DNA of 48,630 bases from an uncultured Fusobacterium sp. (GCA_900541465.1 UQJY01000012.1:1-48630); one strand, 5' to 3'; shown: positions 16,911 through 26,896, counted from the stretch's first letter. Numbers and translations are program-made. Notes: generated by a model not told the origin, from the sequence alone.

Positions 16911-18828
16911 CTGCTCTTTTGATCTTTCCTTGAAGACTTTTTATTTTCTTTTTATATTCATCTGAAACTTTATCTTTTTCCAATGCTTTTTTATAATATA
17001 AAATTGCTTTTTCAAAATCTTTTACAGCTTCAAAACATTCAGCAGTGTTAGAATAAAACCAAGCTGAATCTTTTCCTTTTTCCTCTGATTTTAAGAAATA
17101 TTTAATAGCTTCTGCATACTCATCTTTTCCTTTATAATTCCAAGCAATTTCTGAGTAAAGCCAGTCGTCATCTCTTCCTAAATCTTCTGCCTTAAAAAGA
17201 AATTCAAGGGCCTTATCGTGTTCTCCCAGAGAACCATATGACCAGCCTATTTCAGAATCTAACCAGTCGTCTTCTTTACCCAGCTCTTTTGCTTTTAAAA
17301 GATATTTTACAGCTTTTCTGTATTTATCAACTTTATTATAATTCCACCCGATTTCAGTGGCAAGCCACTCATCAAGTTCATCTTCTTTTTCAGCAGCATG
17401 AAGATATTTTAAAGCCTTTTTAGGTTCACCATTTCTTCCATAGTTCCATCCAATTTCTCTTTTCAGCCATACAGATGATTCTTTAGAAATTTTTTCAGCA
17501 TAAAGAAGAAATTCAAGAGCTTTGTCGTGTTCTCTAAGTCTTCCATAATTCCATCCGATTTCTCCATTAAGCCAGTCGTCATCTCTTCCCAAATCTTTTG
17601 CTTTAAAAAGAGCTTTTAATGCTTTTTTGTAATCTTCTTTTGAAGAATGGCTTAAACAGTATCCTATCTGTGAATAAACCCATGCTGTAGGCTCTGCAAA
17701 TTTTGCAGATCTTTTAAAATGTTTTAAAGCACTGTCATATTTATCAAGCTGTTCATAGTTCCAGCCAAGTTCATTATTTATCCAGGCACCTTCACTTTCT
17801 TTGTCTAAAGACAAAGATTTTTTTAAAATTTTAACAGCTTCTTTATGTCTTTTTAGTTTTCCTAAATTCCATCCCATTTCAGAAAGAAGCCAGCAGTCAT
17901 TATTCATTTCAAAAGCCTCTTCCAAATATTTAATGGCTTCTTCGTGTCTGTTTAATTTTCCCAAGTTCCATCCCATTTCAGTTTTCAGCCAGGCATCATC
18001 AGCACCAAGACTTTCAGCCTGTTTCAAATAATCTACAGCTTTCTGATATTCTCTTTTTCTTCCTAAATTCCAAGCAATTTCACTGTTTATCCAGATATCA
18101 TTTCTGCCTGTTTCATAAACACTGAAAAGCATATTTAAAGCTTCATCGTGAAATCCTAGTTTTCCTTTATTCCAAGCTATTTGAGTTTTTATCCACTGGT
18201 CATTTCTTCCTTTTTCTTTTGCATTAGAAAGAGATTCTAATGCTTCCTCATATTTATCAAGTTTTCCATATATCCAGCCAAGCTGAGAATCAAGCCAGAT
18301 ATCTGGCTGATTATTTTTTAATGCTTTTGCCACATTATAATATTTTAATGCTTCTTCTAAACGATCAAGATTTTGCAGGCACCATCCTATTTCACAAACT
18401 ATCCAATAATCATTTCTCCCCATAGTTTCAGCCTGCTTTAAAAAGAAAAGAGCTTCTTCATATTTATCAAGTTTTTCTAAGTTCCAAGCAATTTCAGAAT
18501 TTATCCACGAGTCATCTTTTCCCATAGATTTTGCAGTTTTAAGATAGAAAAGAGCTTCTTTTGGTCTTTCCATAAGGCCTAAGTTCCAGCCTATTTCAGA
18601 ATTAAGCCACCCCTCTTCATCAGGTTCTTCTCTAGCTTCGACTCTTCTCAAATATTCTAAGGCCTCTTCTCTTTTTCCAAGTCTTCCAAGTCCCCAGCCG
18701 ATATTGCATAAAATCCAAGAGCTGTCATCACCATTTGCTTCAGCTTCTTTAAGAAGTTTTATTCCCTCTTCAAATTCTTTGTTTTCGAACAACATATCTA
18801 TTTTGTCCCTCAGCAGTAAATCGTTCAT
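16888..18828 (-). CDS. Cytoplasmic TPR-array protein with Trp-marked repeats
   Basis: The 646-residue protein is almost wholly built of about 17 tandem TPR-like units of roughly 34 residues. The repeat consensus is close to DDxWLxSEIGWNLGKLxKYEEALEYL, with a nearly invariant Trp in helix A and another before it. It has no signal peptide, membrane segment or catalytic domain, so a cytoplasmic protein-interaction scaffold is expected. AGGAGG lies 5 nt before the ATG. It is a single-gene unit, divergent from the flavoprotein gene. Neighbouring repeats also look alike at the DNA level (for example around 17866 and 17966), which suggests duplication within the gene. Function unknown. Confidence 0.85.
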   Translation of the reverse strand: MNDLLLRDKIDMLFENKEFEEGIKLLKEAEANGDDSSWILCNIGWGLGRLGKREEALEYLRRVEAREEPDEEGWLNSEIGWNLGLMERPKEALFYLKTAKSMGKDDSWINSEIAWNLEKLDKYEEALFFLKQAETMGRNDYWIVCEIGWCLQNLDRLEEALKYYNVAKALKNNQPDIWLDSQLGWIYGKLDKYEEALESLSNAKEKGRNDQWIKTQIAWNKGKLGFHDEALNMLFSVYETGRNDIWINSEIAWNLGRKREYQKAVDYLKQAESLGADDAWLKTEMGWNLGKLNRHEEAIKYLEEAFEMNNDCWLLSEMGWNLGKLKRHKEAVKILKKSLSLDKESEGAWINNELGWNYEQLDKYDSALKHFKRSAKFAEPTAWVYSQIGYCLSHSSKEDYKKALKALFKAKDLGRDDDWLNGEIGWNYGRLREHDKALEFLLYAEKISKESSVWLKREIGWNYGRNGEPKKALKYLHAAEKEDELDEWLATEIGWNYNKVDKYRKAVKYLLKAKELGKEDDWLDSEIGWSYGSLGEHDKALEFLFKAEDLGRDDDWLYSEIAWNYKGKDEYAEAIKYFLKSEEKGKDSAWFYSNTAECFEAVKDFEKAILYYKKALEKDKVSDEYKKKIKSLQGKIKRAAQKKAGD

Positions 18829-18859
18829 TTTTCCCTCCTTTTAGAAAGCTACAATTATA

Positions 18860-18887
18860 ATATTACATGAAATATGAGAAATGTCAA
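18860..18887 (-). promoter_or_regulatory. Candidate promoter of the TPR-array gene
   Basis: Read on the minus strand, a perfect TTGACA (18882-18887) is followed after 16 nt by TAATAT (18860-18865). A TATAAT further on (18854-18859) is 22 nt from the -35 and so less likely to be used. Confidence 0.5.
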
Positions 18888-18949
18888 TCTTTTTAAATAT
18901 ATAGAAATCTAGTATAGGAAAAGTATAATTTTTTAATCATGAATATTTA

Positions 18950-18958
18950 TGGTATAAT
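18950..18958 (+). promoter_or_regulatory. Extended -10 promoter of the flavoprotein gene
   Basis: TGG followed by TATAAT (18953-18958) matches an extended -10 element. No good -35 is present at 16-18 nt. The gene starts 64 nt downstream. Confidence 0.5.
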
Positions 18959-19022
18959 GATGAAAAATATAATAGAATATAAATAAAAAAATTATTAATA
19001 TAAAAATTTAGGAGGAAGTAAA

Positions 19023-19646
19023 ATGAAAGTTTTAATGGTAAATGGAAGTTCACATGAAGGTTGTACTTTTACGGCTCTTTCTGAAATTGGAAAAATTTTG
19101 GAAAAAAATGGAATTGAATGGGAAATATTTAATGCAGGCGGAAATCCGTTAAGAGATTGTATTGGGTGCGGAGCTTGTAAAAAATTAGACTGCCAGTGTG
19201 TGTTTGATGATGATGTAGTTAATGAATTTTTGAGAAAAGCTAAGGAAGCAGACGGATATATTTTTGGAAGTCCTGTATATTTTGCCCACCCAACAGGAAG
19301 AATTTTATCACTTCTTGACAGAGCTTTTGTTGCAGGTAAAAAAATCTTTACTCATAAACCTGCTGCCTGCATTACTTCTGCAAGACGTGGAGGAACAACT
19401 GCTTCTTATGATGTTTTAAATAAATATCTTGGAATTGCAGAGATGCCTATAGTTTCATCTTCTTATTGGAATATGGTTCATGGAAATACTCCTGAGCAGG
19501 TCTTACAAGATGAAGAAGGAATGCAGACAATGAAAAATCTTGGGGAAAATATGTCATGGATTTTAAAGTGCATTGATATTGCAAAGAAAAATGGTGTAAA
19601 TCCTCCAGAAAATATAACAACTGTGAGAACAAATTTTGTAAGATAA
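19023..19646 (+). CDS. NADPH-dependent FMN reductase / iron-sulfur flavoprotein family
   Basis: A 207-residue protein with a flavodoxin-like fold. The N-terminal MKVLMVNGSSHEGCTF is the FMN-phosphate loop, followed by a Cys cluster (CIGCGACKKLDCQC) like that of iron-sulfur flavoproteins, and the GSPVYFAHPTGRILSLLDR motif that holds the flavin. It is expected to bind FMN and carry out redox transfer in the cytoplasm, but its physiological partner is unknown. AGGAGG precedes the ATG, and the gene is a single unit ending in a terminator. Confidence 0.82.
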   Translation: MKVLMVNGSSHEGCTFTALSEIGKILEKNGIEWEIFNAGGNPLRDCIGCGACKKLDCQCVFDDDVVNEFLRKAKEADGYIFGSPVYFAHPTGRILSLLDRAFVAGKKIFTHKPAACITSARRGGTTASYDVLNKYLGIAEMPIVSSSYWNMVHGNTPEQVLQDEEGMQTMKNLGENMSWILKCIDIAKKNGVNPPENITTVRTNFVR

Positions 19647-19674
19647 AATTTGTTTTGTAAAAAAATTTCTATTG

Positions 19675-19704
19675 AGAACATTCTTTTTTAAGGGTGTTCT
19701 TTTT
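19675..19704 (+). terminator. Terminator after the flavoprotein gene
   Basis: An 11-bp stem, AGAACATTCTT with AAGGGTGTTCT (two G-T wobbles), has a 4-nt T loop and a T-tract downstream. Confidence 0.8.
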
Positions 19705-19754
19705 GTATAATTTTAATTTTTAGAATAAATATTATAGAAAAGAGGAGATTAAAT

Positions 19755-20798
19755 ATGAAAGCTGTTGTATTTAATGATATTAATAATTTAACATTTGAAG
19801 AGAGAGAAAATCCAAAAATAGAAAACGAATCTGATGTTATATTAGAAGTTGCACTAACTGCTATCTGTTCAAGTGATATTCATATTAAAAAAGGATTTGT
19901 ACCGAGAGCTGAAAAAGGAATTGTACTTGGTCATGAATTTGTAGGAATAGTAAAAGAAAAAGGAAAAAATGTAAAAAAATTTAATGTCGGCGACAGAGCA
20001 GCTGTTAATTGTGAAACATTTTGTGGAGAATGTTTTTATTGTAAAAAAGGATATGTAAATAACTGCACTGATAAAAACGGGGGCTGGGCTTTAGGTTGCA
20101 GAATAGACGGCGGACAGGGAGAATTTGTCCGTATTCCTTTTGCTGATAACTGTCTTACGAAAATTCCTGACAGTGTAACGGATGAAGAAGCATTATTTAC
20201 AGGAGATCTGCTTTCAACAGGATACTGGGCTTGTAAAATAGGAGAAATTTCAAAAGAAGATACAATAGCTGTAATAGGAGCCGGCCCTACAGGACTTTGT
20301 ACAATGATGTGTGCAAGGCTTTTTGAACCGAAAAAAATTATAGCAGTTGATATAGATGACAGAAGACTTAATCTTGCAAAGGAAAATGGATATGCGGATA
20401 TTATAATAAATTCATCAAAAGAAAATGCAAAAGATGAAATTTTAAAATATACTGACATGAGAGGGGCAGATAAAGTTTTTGAAGTGGCAGGAGGAAAAAA
20501 TACTTTTTCTATGGCGATGGATACAGCACGTCCAAATGCTGTAGTTGTATTGGTTGCAATGTATGAAGAAAATCAAATACTGCCTCTTCCAGAAATATAT
20601 GGAAAAAATCTTACAATAAAATTTGGGGGAGTTGATGGAATTTACTGTGAAGAGATTATGAAATATATAGAAGATAAAAAAATAGATGCGACACCTCTTA
20701 TAACTCACAGATTAGATTTTGAGGATATTATGAAAGGCTATGATATTTTTGAGGATAAAAAAGATGGAGTAATAAAAATTGCAGTTAAAGTAAAATAA
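19755..20798 (+). CDS. Zinc-dependent alcohol dehydrogenase (medium-chain family)
   Basis: A 347-residue medium-chain dehydrogenase. The catalytic zinc ligands are C38 and the H60-E61 pair; the structural zinc uses C90, C93, C96 and C104. A Rossmann nucleotide site reads AVIGAGPTGL, followed by the acidic VDIDDRR that favours NAD. The sequence resembles the threonine or polyol dehydrogenase branch, but the substrate cannot be set from sequence. GAGGAG precedes the ATG. A TATAAT at 19706-19711 just past the previous terminator may belong to its promoter. Confidence 0.88.
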   Translation: MKAVVFNDINNLTFEERENPKIENESDVILEVALTAICSSDIHIKKGFVPRAEKGIVLGHEFVGIVKEKGKNVKKFNVGDRAAVNCETFCGECFYCKKGYVNNCTDKNGGWALGCRIDGGQGEFVRIPFADNCLTKIPDSVTDEEALFTGDLLSTGYWACKIGEISKEDTIAVIGAGPTGLCTMMCARLFEPKKIIAVDIDDRRLNLAKENGYADIIINSSKENAKDEILKYTDMRGADKVFEVAGGKNTFSMAMDTARPNAVVVLVAMYEENQILPLPEIYGKNLTIKFGGVDGIYCEEIMKYIEDKKIDATPLITHRLDFEDIMKGYDIFEDKKDGVIKIAVKVK

Positions 20799-20822
20799 TA
20801 TTAAAACAGTAGATAAAAAATA

Positions 20823-20851
20823 TATACATAGAAAAAATTTTATAATATAAT
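20823..20851 (+). promoter_or_regulatory. Candidate udk promoter
   Basis: A weak -35 TATACA (20823-20828) and a perfect TATAAT (20846-20851) are 17 nt apart. A second TATAAT overlaps just upstream. Confidence 0.4.
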
Positions 20852-20893
20852 ATGAAATAAAAAATTAATAAATAAAATACAGGAGGAAAAAGT

Positions 20894-21517
20894 ATGAAAA
20901 ACTGCATTTTAATTGGAGTAGCAGGAGGGAGCGGAAGCGGAAAAACAACAGTTGCCAATAATTTAGTAAAAGTTTTTAAATCTGAAGTTGCTGTTCTGCT
21001 TGAACAAGATGCTTATTATAGAGAACTTACTAATATGACTATGGAGGAAAAGTCAAAAGTAAATTTTGACCACCCAGATTCAATAGAATTTGAATTATTA
21101 AAAAAACATATTGAGGATTTAAAAAATGGAAAATCAATAGAAAGACCTATCTATGATTTTACAACTCACTCAAGAAAAGAGGGGACTGTAAAAATAAATC
21201 CGTCAAAAATAATTGTAGTTGAAGGAATTTTAATTTTTGCTGTTCCAGAAATAAGAGAGCTTTTTGATGTAAAAATATTTGTTGATACAGATACAGATGA
21301 AATGATATTGAGAAGAATAGAGAGAAATATGAATGAAAGAGGAAGAAGTTTTGAATCTGTAAAAAACCAATATCTTACAACAGTAAAACCTATGTATTTA
21401 GAATTTTGTGAGCCAAGCAAACGTTATGCAGATATTATTATTCCAAGAGGGGGAGAAAATAAAGTTGCAATAGATATGCTGGTGAGCAATTTAAAAAGAT
21501 ATATAGAAGAAAAATAA
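20894..21517 (+). CDS. udk: Uridine kinase
   Basis: Phosphorylates uridine and cytidine with ATP or GTP in pyrimidine salvage. The 207-residue protein has the P-loop GVAGGSGSGKTTVANNL, the family segment EQDAYYRELTNMTMEE, DHPDSIEFELL, the substrate strand YDFTTHSRKE, and IVVEGILIF. Length and motifs match bacterial Udk throughout. AGGAGG precedes the ATG. Confidence 0.96.
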   Translation: MKNCILIGVAGGSGSGKTTVANNLVKVFKSEVAVLLEQDAYYRELTNMTMEEKSKVNFDHPDSIEFELLKKHIEDLKNGKSIERPIYDFTTHSRKEGTVKINPSKIIVVEGILIFAVPEIRELFDVKIFVDTDTDEMILRRIERNMNERGRSFESVKNQYLTTVKPMYLEFCEPSKRYADIIIPRGGENKVAIDMLVSNLKRYIEEK

Positions 21518-21540
21518 AATAATTAAATTTCGTATTTTTA

Positions 21541-21569
21541 TTGAAAGTATAAAGAAAAAAATGTATCAT
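21541..21569 (+). promoter_or_regulatory. Promoter of the DUF3798 gene
   Basis: TTGAAA (21541-21546), a 17-nt spacer and TATCAT (21564-21569). The gene starts 38 nt downstream. Confidence 0.75.
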
Positions 21570-21606
21570 TATAGTAATGTTTGATTAAAATACGGGAGGG
21601 CAGATT

Positions 21607-22785
21607 ATGAAAAAATTTTTGATGGGAATTTTTATGGCTTTACTTTCAGTTTTTGCTTTTGCAGAAGCAGATTATCATATTGGGATAGTAACAGGAACAG
21701 TATCTCAATCTGAAGATGCAGCAAGAGGAGCAGAAGCAGCTATTGCAAGATACGGAGCAGCTGAAAAAGGAGGAAAAATAGTTCACGTTACATATCCAGA
21801 TAACTTTATGCAGGAAATGGAAACTACAATTTCTCAAATAGCTTCACTTGCAGATGACCCTAAAATGAAAGCAGTAATTATGGGAGAAGGAGTTCCGGGA
21901 ACAGTTGAAGCTTACAGAAGAATAAGAGAAAAAAGACCTGATATTCTTCTTTTAACAAACTCAGCACATGAAGACCCTGAAATGGTTGCAGAAGTTGTTG
22001 ATTTAGCACTTGAAACAGATATAGTTGCAAGAGGACATTTAATTGTTTTAGCAGCAAAACAGCTTGGAGCAGATAAATTTATGCACATATCTTTCCCAAG
22101 ACATCTTAGCTATGAAATTATTTCTAGAAGAAGAAATATAATGAAAGAAACAGCTAAAGACTTAGGAATGGAATTTATAGATATGTCAGCACCAGATCCA
22201 GTAAGTGATGTTGGTGTTGCAGGAGCACAGCAGTTTATTTTAGAGCAGGTTCCTAACTGGCTTGAAAAATATGGACAAAATACAGCATTCTTTGCAACAA
22301 ATAACTCTCATACAGAACCATTATTAAAAAGAATTGCTGAAAAAGGCGGATATTTTATAGAAGCTGATTTACCATCTCCAACAATGGGATATCCAGGTGC
22401 TTTAGGAATAAAATTTGATGAAAGCGAAAAAGGAAACTGGCAGGCTATTCTTAAAAAAGTTGAAAAATCAGTTATAGATGCAAATGGAGCAGGAAGAATG
22501 GGAACTTGGGCTTATTCTTACAGCTTTACAGGAGTTCTTTCTTTAACAGACCATGCTATGAATGTAATTGAAGGAAAATGTGAAATGCTTGATTTTGATG
22601 CCTTTATTGAAACTTTAAAAGCAAATACACCTGGTGCCGGATGGAACGGGAGCTACTATATAGGTGTTGACGGAGTGGAAAAAGAAAACTTCTTAATGAT
22701 TTATCAAGATACATATATTTTAGGAAAAGGATATCTTCATATGACTGATATTGAAGTTCCTGAAAAATATTTTGAAATTAAATAA
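21607..22785 (+). CDS. Exported DUF3798-type periplasmic protein
   Basis: A 392-residue protein with a clear signal peptide (MKKFLMGIFMALLSVFAFAEA) and no lipobox cysteine, so it should be a soluble periplasmic protein. The mature part begins DYHIGIVTGTVSQSED and has alternating alpha/beta segments like a type 1 periplasmic binding fold. I assign it to DUF3798 from overall sequence character; the ligand and role are not known. It forms a single-gene unit with its own promoter and terminator, and no transporter genes adjoin it. GGGAGG precedes the ATG. Confidence 0.65.
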   Translation: MKKFLMGIFMALLSVFAFAEADYHIGIVTGTVSQSEDAARGAEAAIARYGAAEKGGKIVHVTYPDNFMQEMETTISQIASLADDPKMKAVIMGEGVPGTVEAYRRIREKRPDILLLTNSAHEDPEMVAEVVDLALETDIVARGHLIVLAAKQLGADKFMHISFPRHLSYEIISRRRNIMKETAKDLGMEFIDMSAPDPVSDVGVAGAQQFILEQVPNWLEKYGQNTAFFATNNSHTEPLLKRIAEKGGYFIEADLPSPTMGYPGALGIKFDESEKGNWQAILKKVEKSVIDANGAGRMGTWAYSYSFTGVLSLTDHAMNVIEGKCEMLDFDAFIETLKANTPGAGWNGSYYIGVDGVEKENFLMIYQDTYILGKGYLHMTDIEVPEKYFEIK

Positions 22786-22795
22786 AAATTTTGAA

Positions 22796-22836
22796 AAAAA
22801 TCAGCTTCTTAAAATTGAGAGGCTGATTTTATTTTT
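22796..22836 (+). terminator. Terminator after the DUF3798 gene
   Basis: An 8-bp stem, AAATCAGC with GCTGATTT, is followed by TTTTATTTTT (tract broken by one A). Confidence 0.75.
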
Positions 22837-22892
22837 GTAAAATTTTTTCTAATAAAAAAATTACAAATATGAAAATTAAATCAGAAATAAAC

Positions 22893-22921
22893 TTGAAAGC
22901 GAGTCTGAAATAAAGTACAAT
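22893..22921 (+). promoter_or_regulatory. Promoter of the ktrB-lpxD gene run
   Basis: TTGAAA (22893-22898), a 17-nt spacer and TACAAT (22916-22921). It is the only strong promoter I see before the terminator at 35659. Confidence 0.8.
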
Positions 22922-22954
22922 ATGTAAATGGAGAAAAAATATTGGAGGCGGACA

Positions 22955-24292
22955 ATGAGATTTGCTTTTTTAAAAAAACTTTCTCTTTCAAGAAAATTGA
23001 TACTTGGATTTATGGGAGCAATTCTTATAGGAACACTTTTTTTGATGATGCCCTTTTCGTCGTCAGGAGAAGAAAATATAAGTTTTCTTACTGCACTTTT
23101 TACAATAACTTCAGCTGTTTGTGTGACGGGCTTAAGTGTTATTGATGTTGGAAAAGAACTTTCAACAGCAGGGCAGATTATACTTTTGATTTTTATTCAG
23201 CTGGGAGGGCTTGGTATAATGACTTTTTCGTCATTTATACTTCTTCTTATTGGTAAAAAAATCACGTATGAAGAAAGAGAGCTTCTTAAGGAAGAAAGAA
23301 ATCTTGAAAATAACGGCGGAATTTTGTGGTTTTTAAAAAAAATAATTTTAACAGTAGTTATAATAGAAGGGACAGGGGCTTTATTTCTGGCTCTTCGTTT
23401 TGCACAAGATATGGAAATAAAAAAAGCTGTATATTATGGAATATTTCACAGTGTTTCAGCTTTCTGCAATGCAGGTTTCAGCCTTTTCAGTACCAATCTT
23501 GAAAAATATGCAGGAAGCTTTGTTGTGACAATGACAACTGCATACCTTATAATAATTGGGGGAATTGGTTTTACTGTTATTGATTCAATTCTTTTTGCAA
23601 CAAGAAAAAAAGTAAAAAGATTTGATCTTACTTCAAAAGTGGCAATTTTAGTTTCAATGATTTTAGTTATTTTAGGAACTGTATTGTTTTTAATTTTAGA
23701 ATACAATAACAGAGGAACAATAGGTGAAATGTCTTTCTTTAAAAAAATACTTGCATCTTTTTTTCAGAGTGTAACAACAAGAACGGCAGGATTTAACAGC
23801 GTGCCTTTTGGAAATCTTACAGAGGGATCAGTATTTTTATTTTGTATACTTATGTTTATTGGAGCTTCTCCCGGGTCAACAGGAGGAGGAATAAAAACTA
23901 CGACATTCGGGGTAATTATTTTTTATGTGATAAGTGTTGTTAAAAAAAGAGAGAGTGTTGTTATTTTTAACAGAAGAATAGGCTGGGAAGTATTAAACAG
24001 AGCGATAGTTGTTTTAATTCTGGCTCTTTTATATGTTGGAATAATAACTCTTATAATAGTAAGTATTGATGAATTTACTTTGGAACAGACAATATTTGAA
24101 GTTGTTTCGGCTTTTGCCACAACAGGGCTTTCTTTGGGAATTACGCCTGAATTGGGGACAATTTCAAGAATTCTTATAATATGTACAATGTTTTTGGGAA
24201 GATTAGGACCTATGACATTTGCTCTTGCACTTGGAGGTTCGAATAAAGTTGATAAAATTCAGTTCCCAAAAGAAAATATACTTGTTGGATAA
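22955..24292 (+). CDS. ktrB: Potassium uptake channel subunit KtrB (Trk/Ktr/HKT family)
   Basis: Membrane channel for potassium, sodium-coupled in the best-studied KtrAB systems. The protein of about 445 residues has the four M1-P-M2 repeats, each with a selectivity-filter glycine: TSAVCVTGLS, SVSAFCNAGFS, VTTRTAGFN and AFATTGLSLG. ATG 22955 has TGGAGG 6 nt upstream and is preferred to the ATG at 22928, which lies before that site and 7 nt after the -10 element. The regulatory subunit KtrA is encoded next. Confidence 0.93.
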   Translation: MRFAFLKKLSLSRKLILGFMGAILIGTLFLMMPFSSSGEENISFLTALFTITSAVCVTGLSVIDVGKELSTAGQIILLIFIQLGGLGIMTFSSFILLLIGKKITYEERELLKEERNLENNGGILWFLKKIILTVVIIEGTGALFLALRFAQDMEIKKAVYYGIFHSVSAFCNAGFSLFSTNLEKYAGSFVVTMTTAYLIIIGGIGFTVIDSILFATRKKVKRFDLTSKVAILVSMILVILGTVLFLILEYNNRGTIGEMSFFKKILASFFQSVTTRTAGFNSVPFGNLTEGSVFLFCILMFIGASPGSTGGGIKTTTFGVIIFYVISVVKKRESVVIFNRRIGWEVLNRAIVVLILALLYVGIITLIIVSIDEFTLEQTIFEVVSAFATTGLSLGITPELGTISRILIICTMFLGRLGPMTFALALGGSNKVDKIQFPKENILVG

Positions 24293-24313
24293 AATTATTT
24301 TTAAGGAGAGGGA

Positions 24314-24991
24314 ATGAAACAATATCTTGTAATAGGACTTGGAAGTTTTGGTTCAACTGTTGCAAAGACTCTTTTTGAAGCAGGAGAAGAGGTCGTAGGA
24401 ATAGATGTACAAGACTGTGTCGTACAGGAACTTATAAATGCCAATGTTCTGGAAAATGGACTTATATTAGATGCAACAGATGATACTCAGTTAAAAAAAC
24501 TTGGAGTTACGAATTTTGATACAGTTTTTGTATGTGTAGGTGCTGTTGAGCCGAGTTTGATGATATGTTTAAATCTTAAAGAACTGGGTGTGCAGAATTT
24601 AATAGTTAAAGCATCATCTAAAAAGCATAGAAAACTTTTAGAAAAAATAGGTGCAAGTCAGGTAATTTATCCTGAAGAATATGTTGGAAAAAGAACTGCT
24701 CTTGTGGCTATGGAGCCAAATATGATTGAACATTTGAGATTTTCTCAGGATTTCTTAATTGTTGAAGTTAAAGCTCCGACAATATTCTGGGATAAAACTC
24801 TTATGGAATCTGAAATCAGAAAGAAATATAATTCCAATGTTGTGGGAATAAAAAAACATAACGGTAAATTTGTGCCAAATCCAAATCCGAATGAAAAAAT
24901 AGAAGAAAATGATATATTAATAGTAGTAACAGACTCTAAAACTGCAAATGCTTTAAACGGGCTTGTAAAAAAAGAGTTTAAGGAAAACTAG
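24314..24991 (+). CDS. ktrA: Potassium uptake regulatory subunit KtrA (RCK domains)
   Basis: Cytoplasmic gating ring of KtrAB. The 225-residue protein has an RCK_N Rossmann fold (VIGLGSFGSTVAKTL, then acidic GIDVQD) that binds ATP/ADP or NAD, and a C-terminal RCK_C domain (ENDILIVVTDS) that in relatives binds c-di-AMP. Length fits the family. Whether c-di-AMP acts here is inference. GGAGAGG precedes the ATG. It lies 21 nt after ktrB and 15 nt before mnmG. Confidence 0.93.
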   Translation: MKQYLVIGLGSFGSTVAKTLFEAGEEVVGIDVQDCVVQELINANVLENGLILDATDDTQLKKLGVTNFDTVFVCVGAVEPSLMICLNLKELGVQNLIVKASSKKHRKLLEKIGASQVIYPEEYVGKRTALVAMEPNMIEHLRFSQDFLIVEVKAPTIFWDKTLMESEIRKKYNSNVVGIKKHNGKFVPNPNPNEKIEENDILIVVTDSKTANALNGLVKKEFKEN

Positions 24992-25006
24992 GGGGAATAA
25001 ACTAAA

Positions 25007-26896
25007 ATGCAGGAATTTGACGTAATAGTAGTAGGAGCAGGTCATGCAGGCTGTGAAGCAGCTCTCGCTCCAGCAAGAATGGGACTTAAAACAGCAATTT
25101 TTACAATAAGTCTTGATAAAATTGGATATCTTTCATGTAATCCGTCAATAGGAGGACCGGCAAAATCACATCTTGCAAGAGAGATAGATGCTCTTGGAGG
25201 AGAGATTGGAAGAAATATTGATAAAACTTTTATTCAGATAAGAGTTTTAAATACAAAAAAAGGTCCTGCTGTAAGATCTTTGAGAGCACAGGCAGATAAG
25301 CCGAGATATCATATTGAAATGAAAAAAACTTTAGAGAATACAGAAAATCTTGAAGTTATTCAAGGAATGGTAACAGAAATTGTAACAGAGGGGAATAAAG
25401 CTGTTGGAATAAAAACTAAAGAGGGTGTGGAATACAGAGCAAAAACTGTTGTAATTGCAACAGGAACATTTATGAGAGGGCTTATCCATGTTGGAGAAAC
25501 ACATTTCAGCGGTGGAAGAATGGGAGAACTTTCTTCAGAAGAACTTCCTTTATCTCTTGAAAAACTTGGAATAAAACTTGGAAGATTTAAAACAGGAACA
25601 CCTCCAAGAATAGATGCAAGAACAATAGATTATTCTAAAACAGAAGAACAGCCTGGAGACACTGAAATTTTAAAATTTTCAAACAGAACTTCAGGTGAAG
25701 AAATAAGAACAAGAAAACAGATTCCTTGTCATATTTTATTTACAAATAAAAATGTGCATGAAATAATCAGAAGCAACAGACACAGATCTCCATTATTCAA
25801 TGGAACAATTCATGGAATAGGGCCTCGTTACTGTCCGTCAATAGAAGATAAAATTTTCAGATACCCTGATAAAGAAAGACATCATCTTTTCTTAGAAAAA
25901 GAAGGGTACGATACAAATGAAGTTTATGTAAGCGGATTTTCTTCATCACTTCCAAGTGATGTTCAGTATAAAATGCTTAATGCAATAGAAGGGCTTGAGC
26001 ATGCAAAAATAATGAGATATGCCTATGCAATAGAATATGACTATGTTCTTACAGAAGAAATTGGATATTCTCTTGAAAGCAAAAAAATAGAAAATCTTTT
26101 TATGGCAGGACAGATAAACGGAACTTCTGGTTATGAAGAAGCAGCAGCTCAGGGAATAATGGCAGGAATAAATGCTGCAAGAAAAGTGCAGGGAAAAGAA
26201 CCAATTGTTCTTGACAGAGCAGATTCATATATAGGAACTCTTATTGATGACATTGTTTCAAAAGGAACAAACGAACCTTACAGAATGTTTACTGCAAGAA
26301 GTGAATACAGACTTATTTTAAGAGAGGACAATGCAGATTTAAGACTTTCAAAAATAGGTTATGAAATAGGACTTCTTCCAAAAGAAGAATATGATAAAGT
26401 TCTTTATAAAGAAAAAGTTGTAAAAGAAATTATAGAAAAACTTGAAAAACAGCATATAGGAAGCAGCAATCCAAGAGTAAATGAAGTTCTTGAAAGATGC
26501 GGAGAAGAACCTATAAAAAATGGAATAACATTGTTTGAACTTTTAAGAAGACCAAATATAGTTTATGATGATATAAAATATGTGGCAGAACTTATAGATG
26601 GTTTTGAACTTGGAAATTATATTTCTGACATTGAATATCAAGTTGAAGTACAGGTAAAATATTCAGGGTATATTGAAAGATCTTTAAGAATGATTGAAAG
26701 ACATAAAAGCCTTGAAGAAAAAAGAATTCCTGCTGATATGGACTATGACAGCCTTGAAAATATTCCAAAGGAAGCAAAGGATAAATTAAAACTTGTAAGA
26801 CCTATGAATATAGGACAGGCTTCAAGAATTTCAGGAGTTTCTCCTGCTGATATTCAAGTGCTTCTTATCTATTTAAAAATGAGAGGAAATAATTAA
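25007..26896 (+). CDS. mnmG: tRNA uridine-5-carboxymethylaminomethyl modification enzyme MnmG
   Basis: FAD-dependent enzyme that, with MnmE, adds the carboxymethylaminomethyl group at U34 of several tRNAs. The 629-residue protein has the FAD-binding [17 protein letters not shown], the [20 protein letters not shown] region, [14 protein letters not shown], the [10 protein letters not shown] signature and the C-terminal GidA-associated helical domain. Length is typical. Its stop overlaps the rsmG start by one base, a common mnmG-rsmG pairing. mnmE is not in the window. Confidence 0.97.
   Translation: MQEFDVIVVGAGHAGCEAALAPARMGLKTAIFTISLDKIGYLSCNPSIGGPAKSHLAREIDALGGEIGRNIDKTFIQIRVLNTKKGPAVRSLRAQADKPRYHIEMKKTLENTENLEVIQGMVTEIVTEGNKAVGIKTKEGVEYRAKTVVIATGTFMRGLIHVGETHFSGGRMGELSSEELPLSLEKLGIKLGRFKTGTPPRIDARTIDYSKTEEQPGDTEILKFSNRTSGEEIRTRKQIPCHILFTNKNVHEIIRSNRHRSPLFNGTIHGIGPRYCPSIEDKIFRYPDKERHHLFLEKEGYDTNEVYVSGFSSSLPSDVQYKMLNAIEGLEHAKIMRYAYAIEYDYVLTEEIGYSLESKKIENLFMAGQINGTSGYEEAAAQGIMAGINAARKVQGKEPIVLDRADSYIGTLIDDIVSKGTNEPYRMFTARSEYRLILREDNADLRLSKIGYEIGLLPKEEYDKVLYKEKVVKEIIEKLEKQHIGSSNPRVNEVLERCGEEPIKNGITLFELLRRPNIVYDDIKYVAELIDGFELGNYISDIEYQVEVQVKYSGYIERSLRMIERHKSLEEKRIPADMDYDSLENIPKEAKDKLKLVRPMNIGQASRISGVSPADIQVLLIYLKMRGNN

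Noticed and set aside
17100..18700. Regularly spaced similar DNA segments that at first look like a CRISPR or satellite array
   Set aside because: The spacing is about 102 nt and in frame; it is the coding pattern of the 34-residue TPR units, with degenerate rather than identical repeats.
22837..22954. Possible c-di-AMP or potassium riboswitch in the ktrB leader
   Set aside because: The strong promoter at 22893-22921 leaves only about 30 nt of leader, too short for a known riboswitch of this kind.
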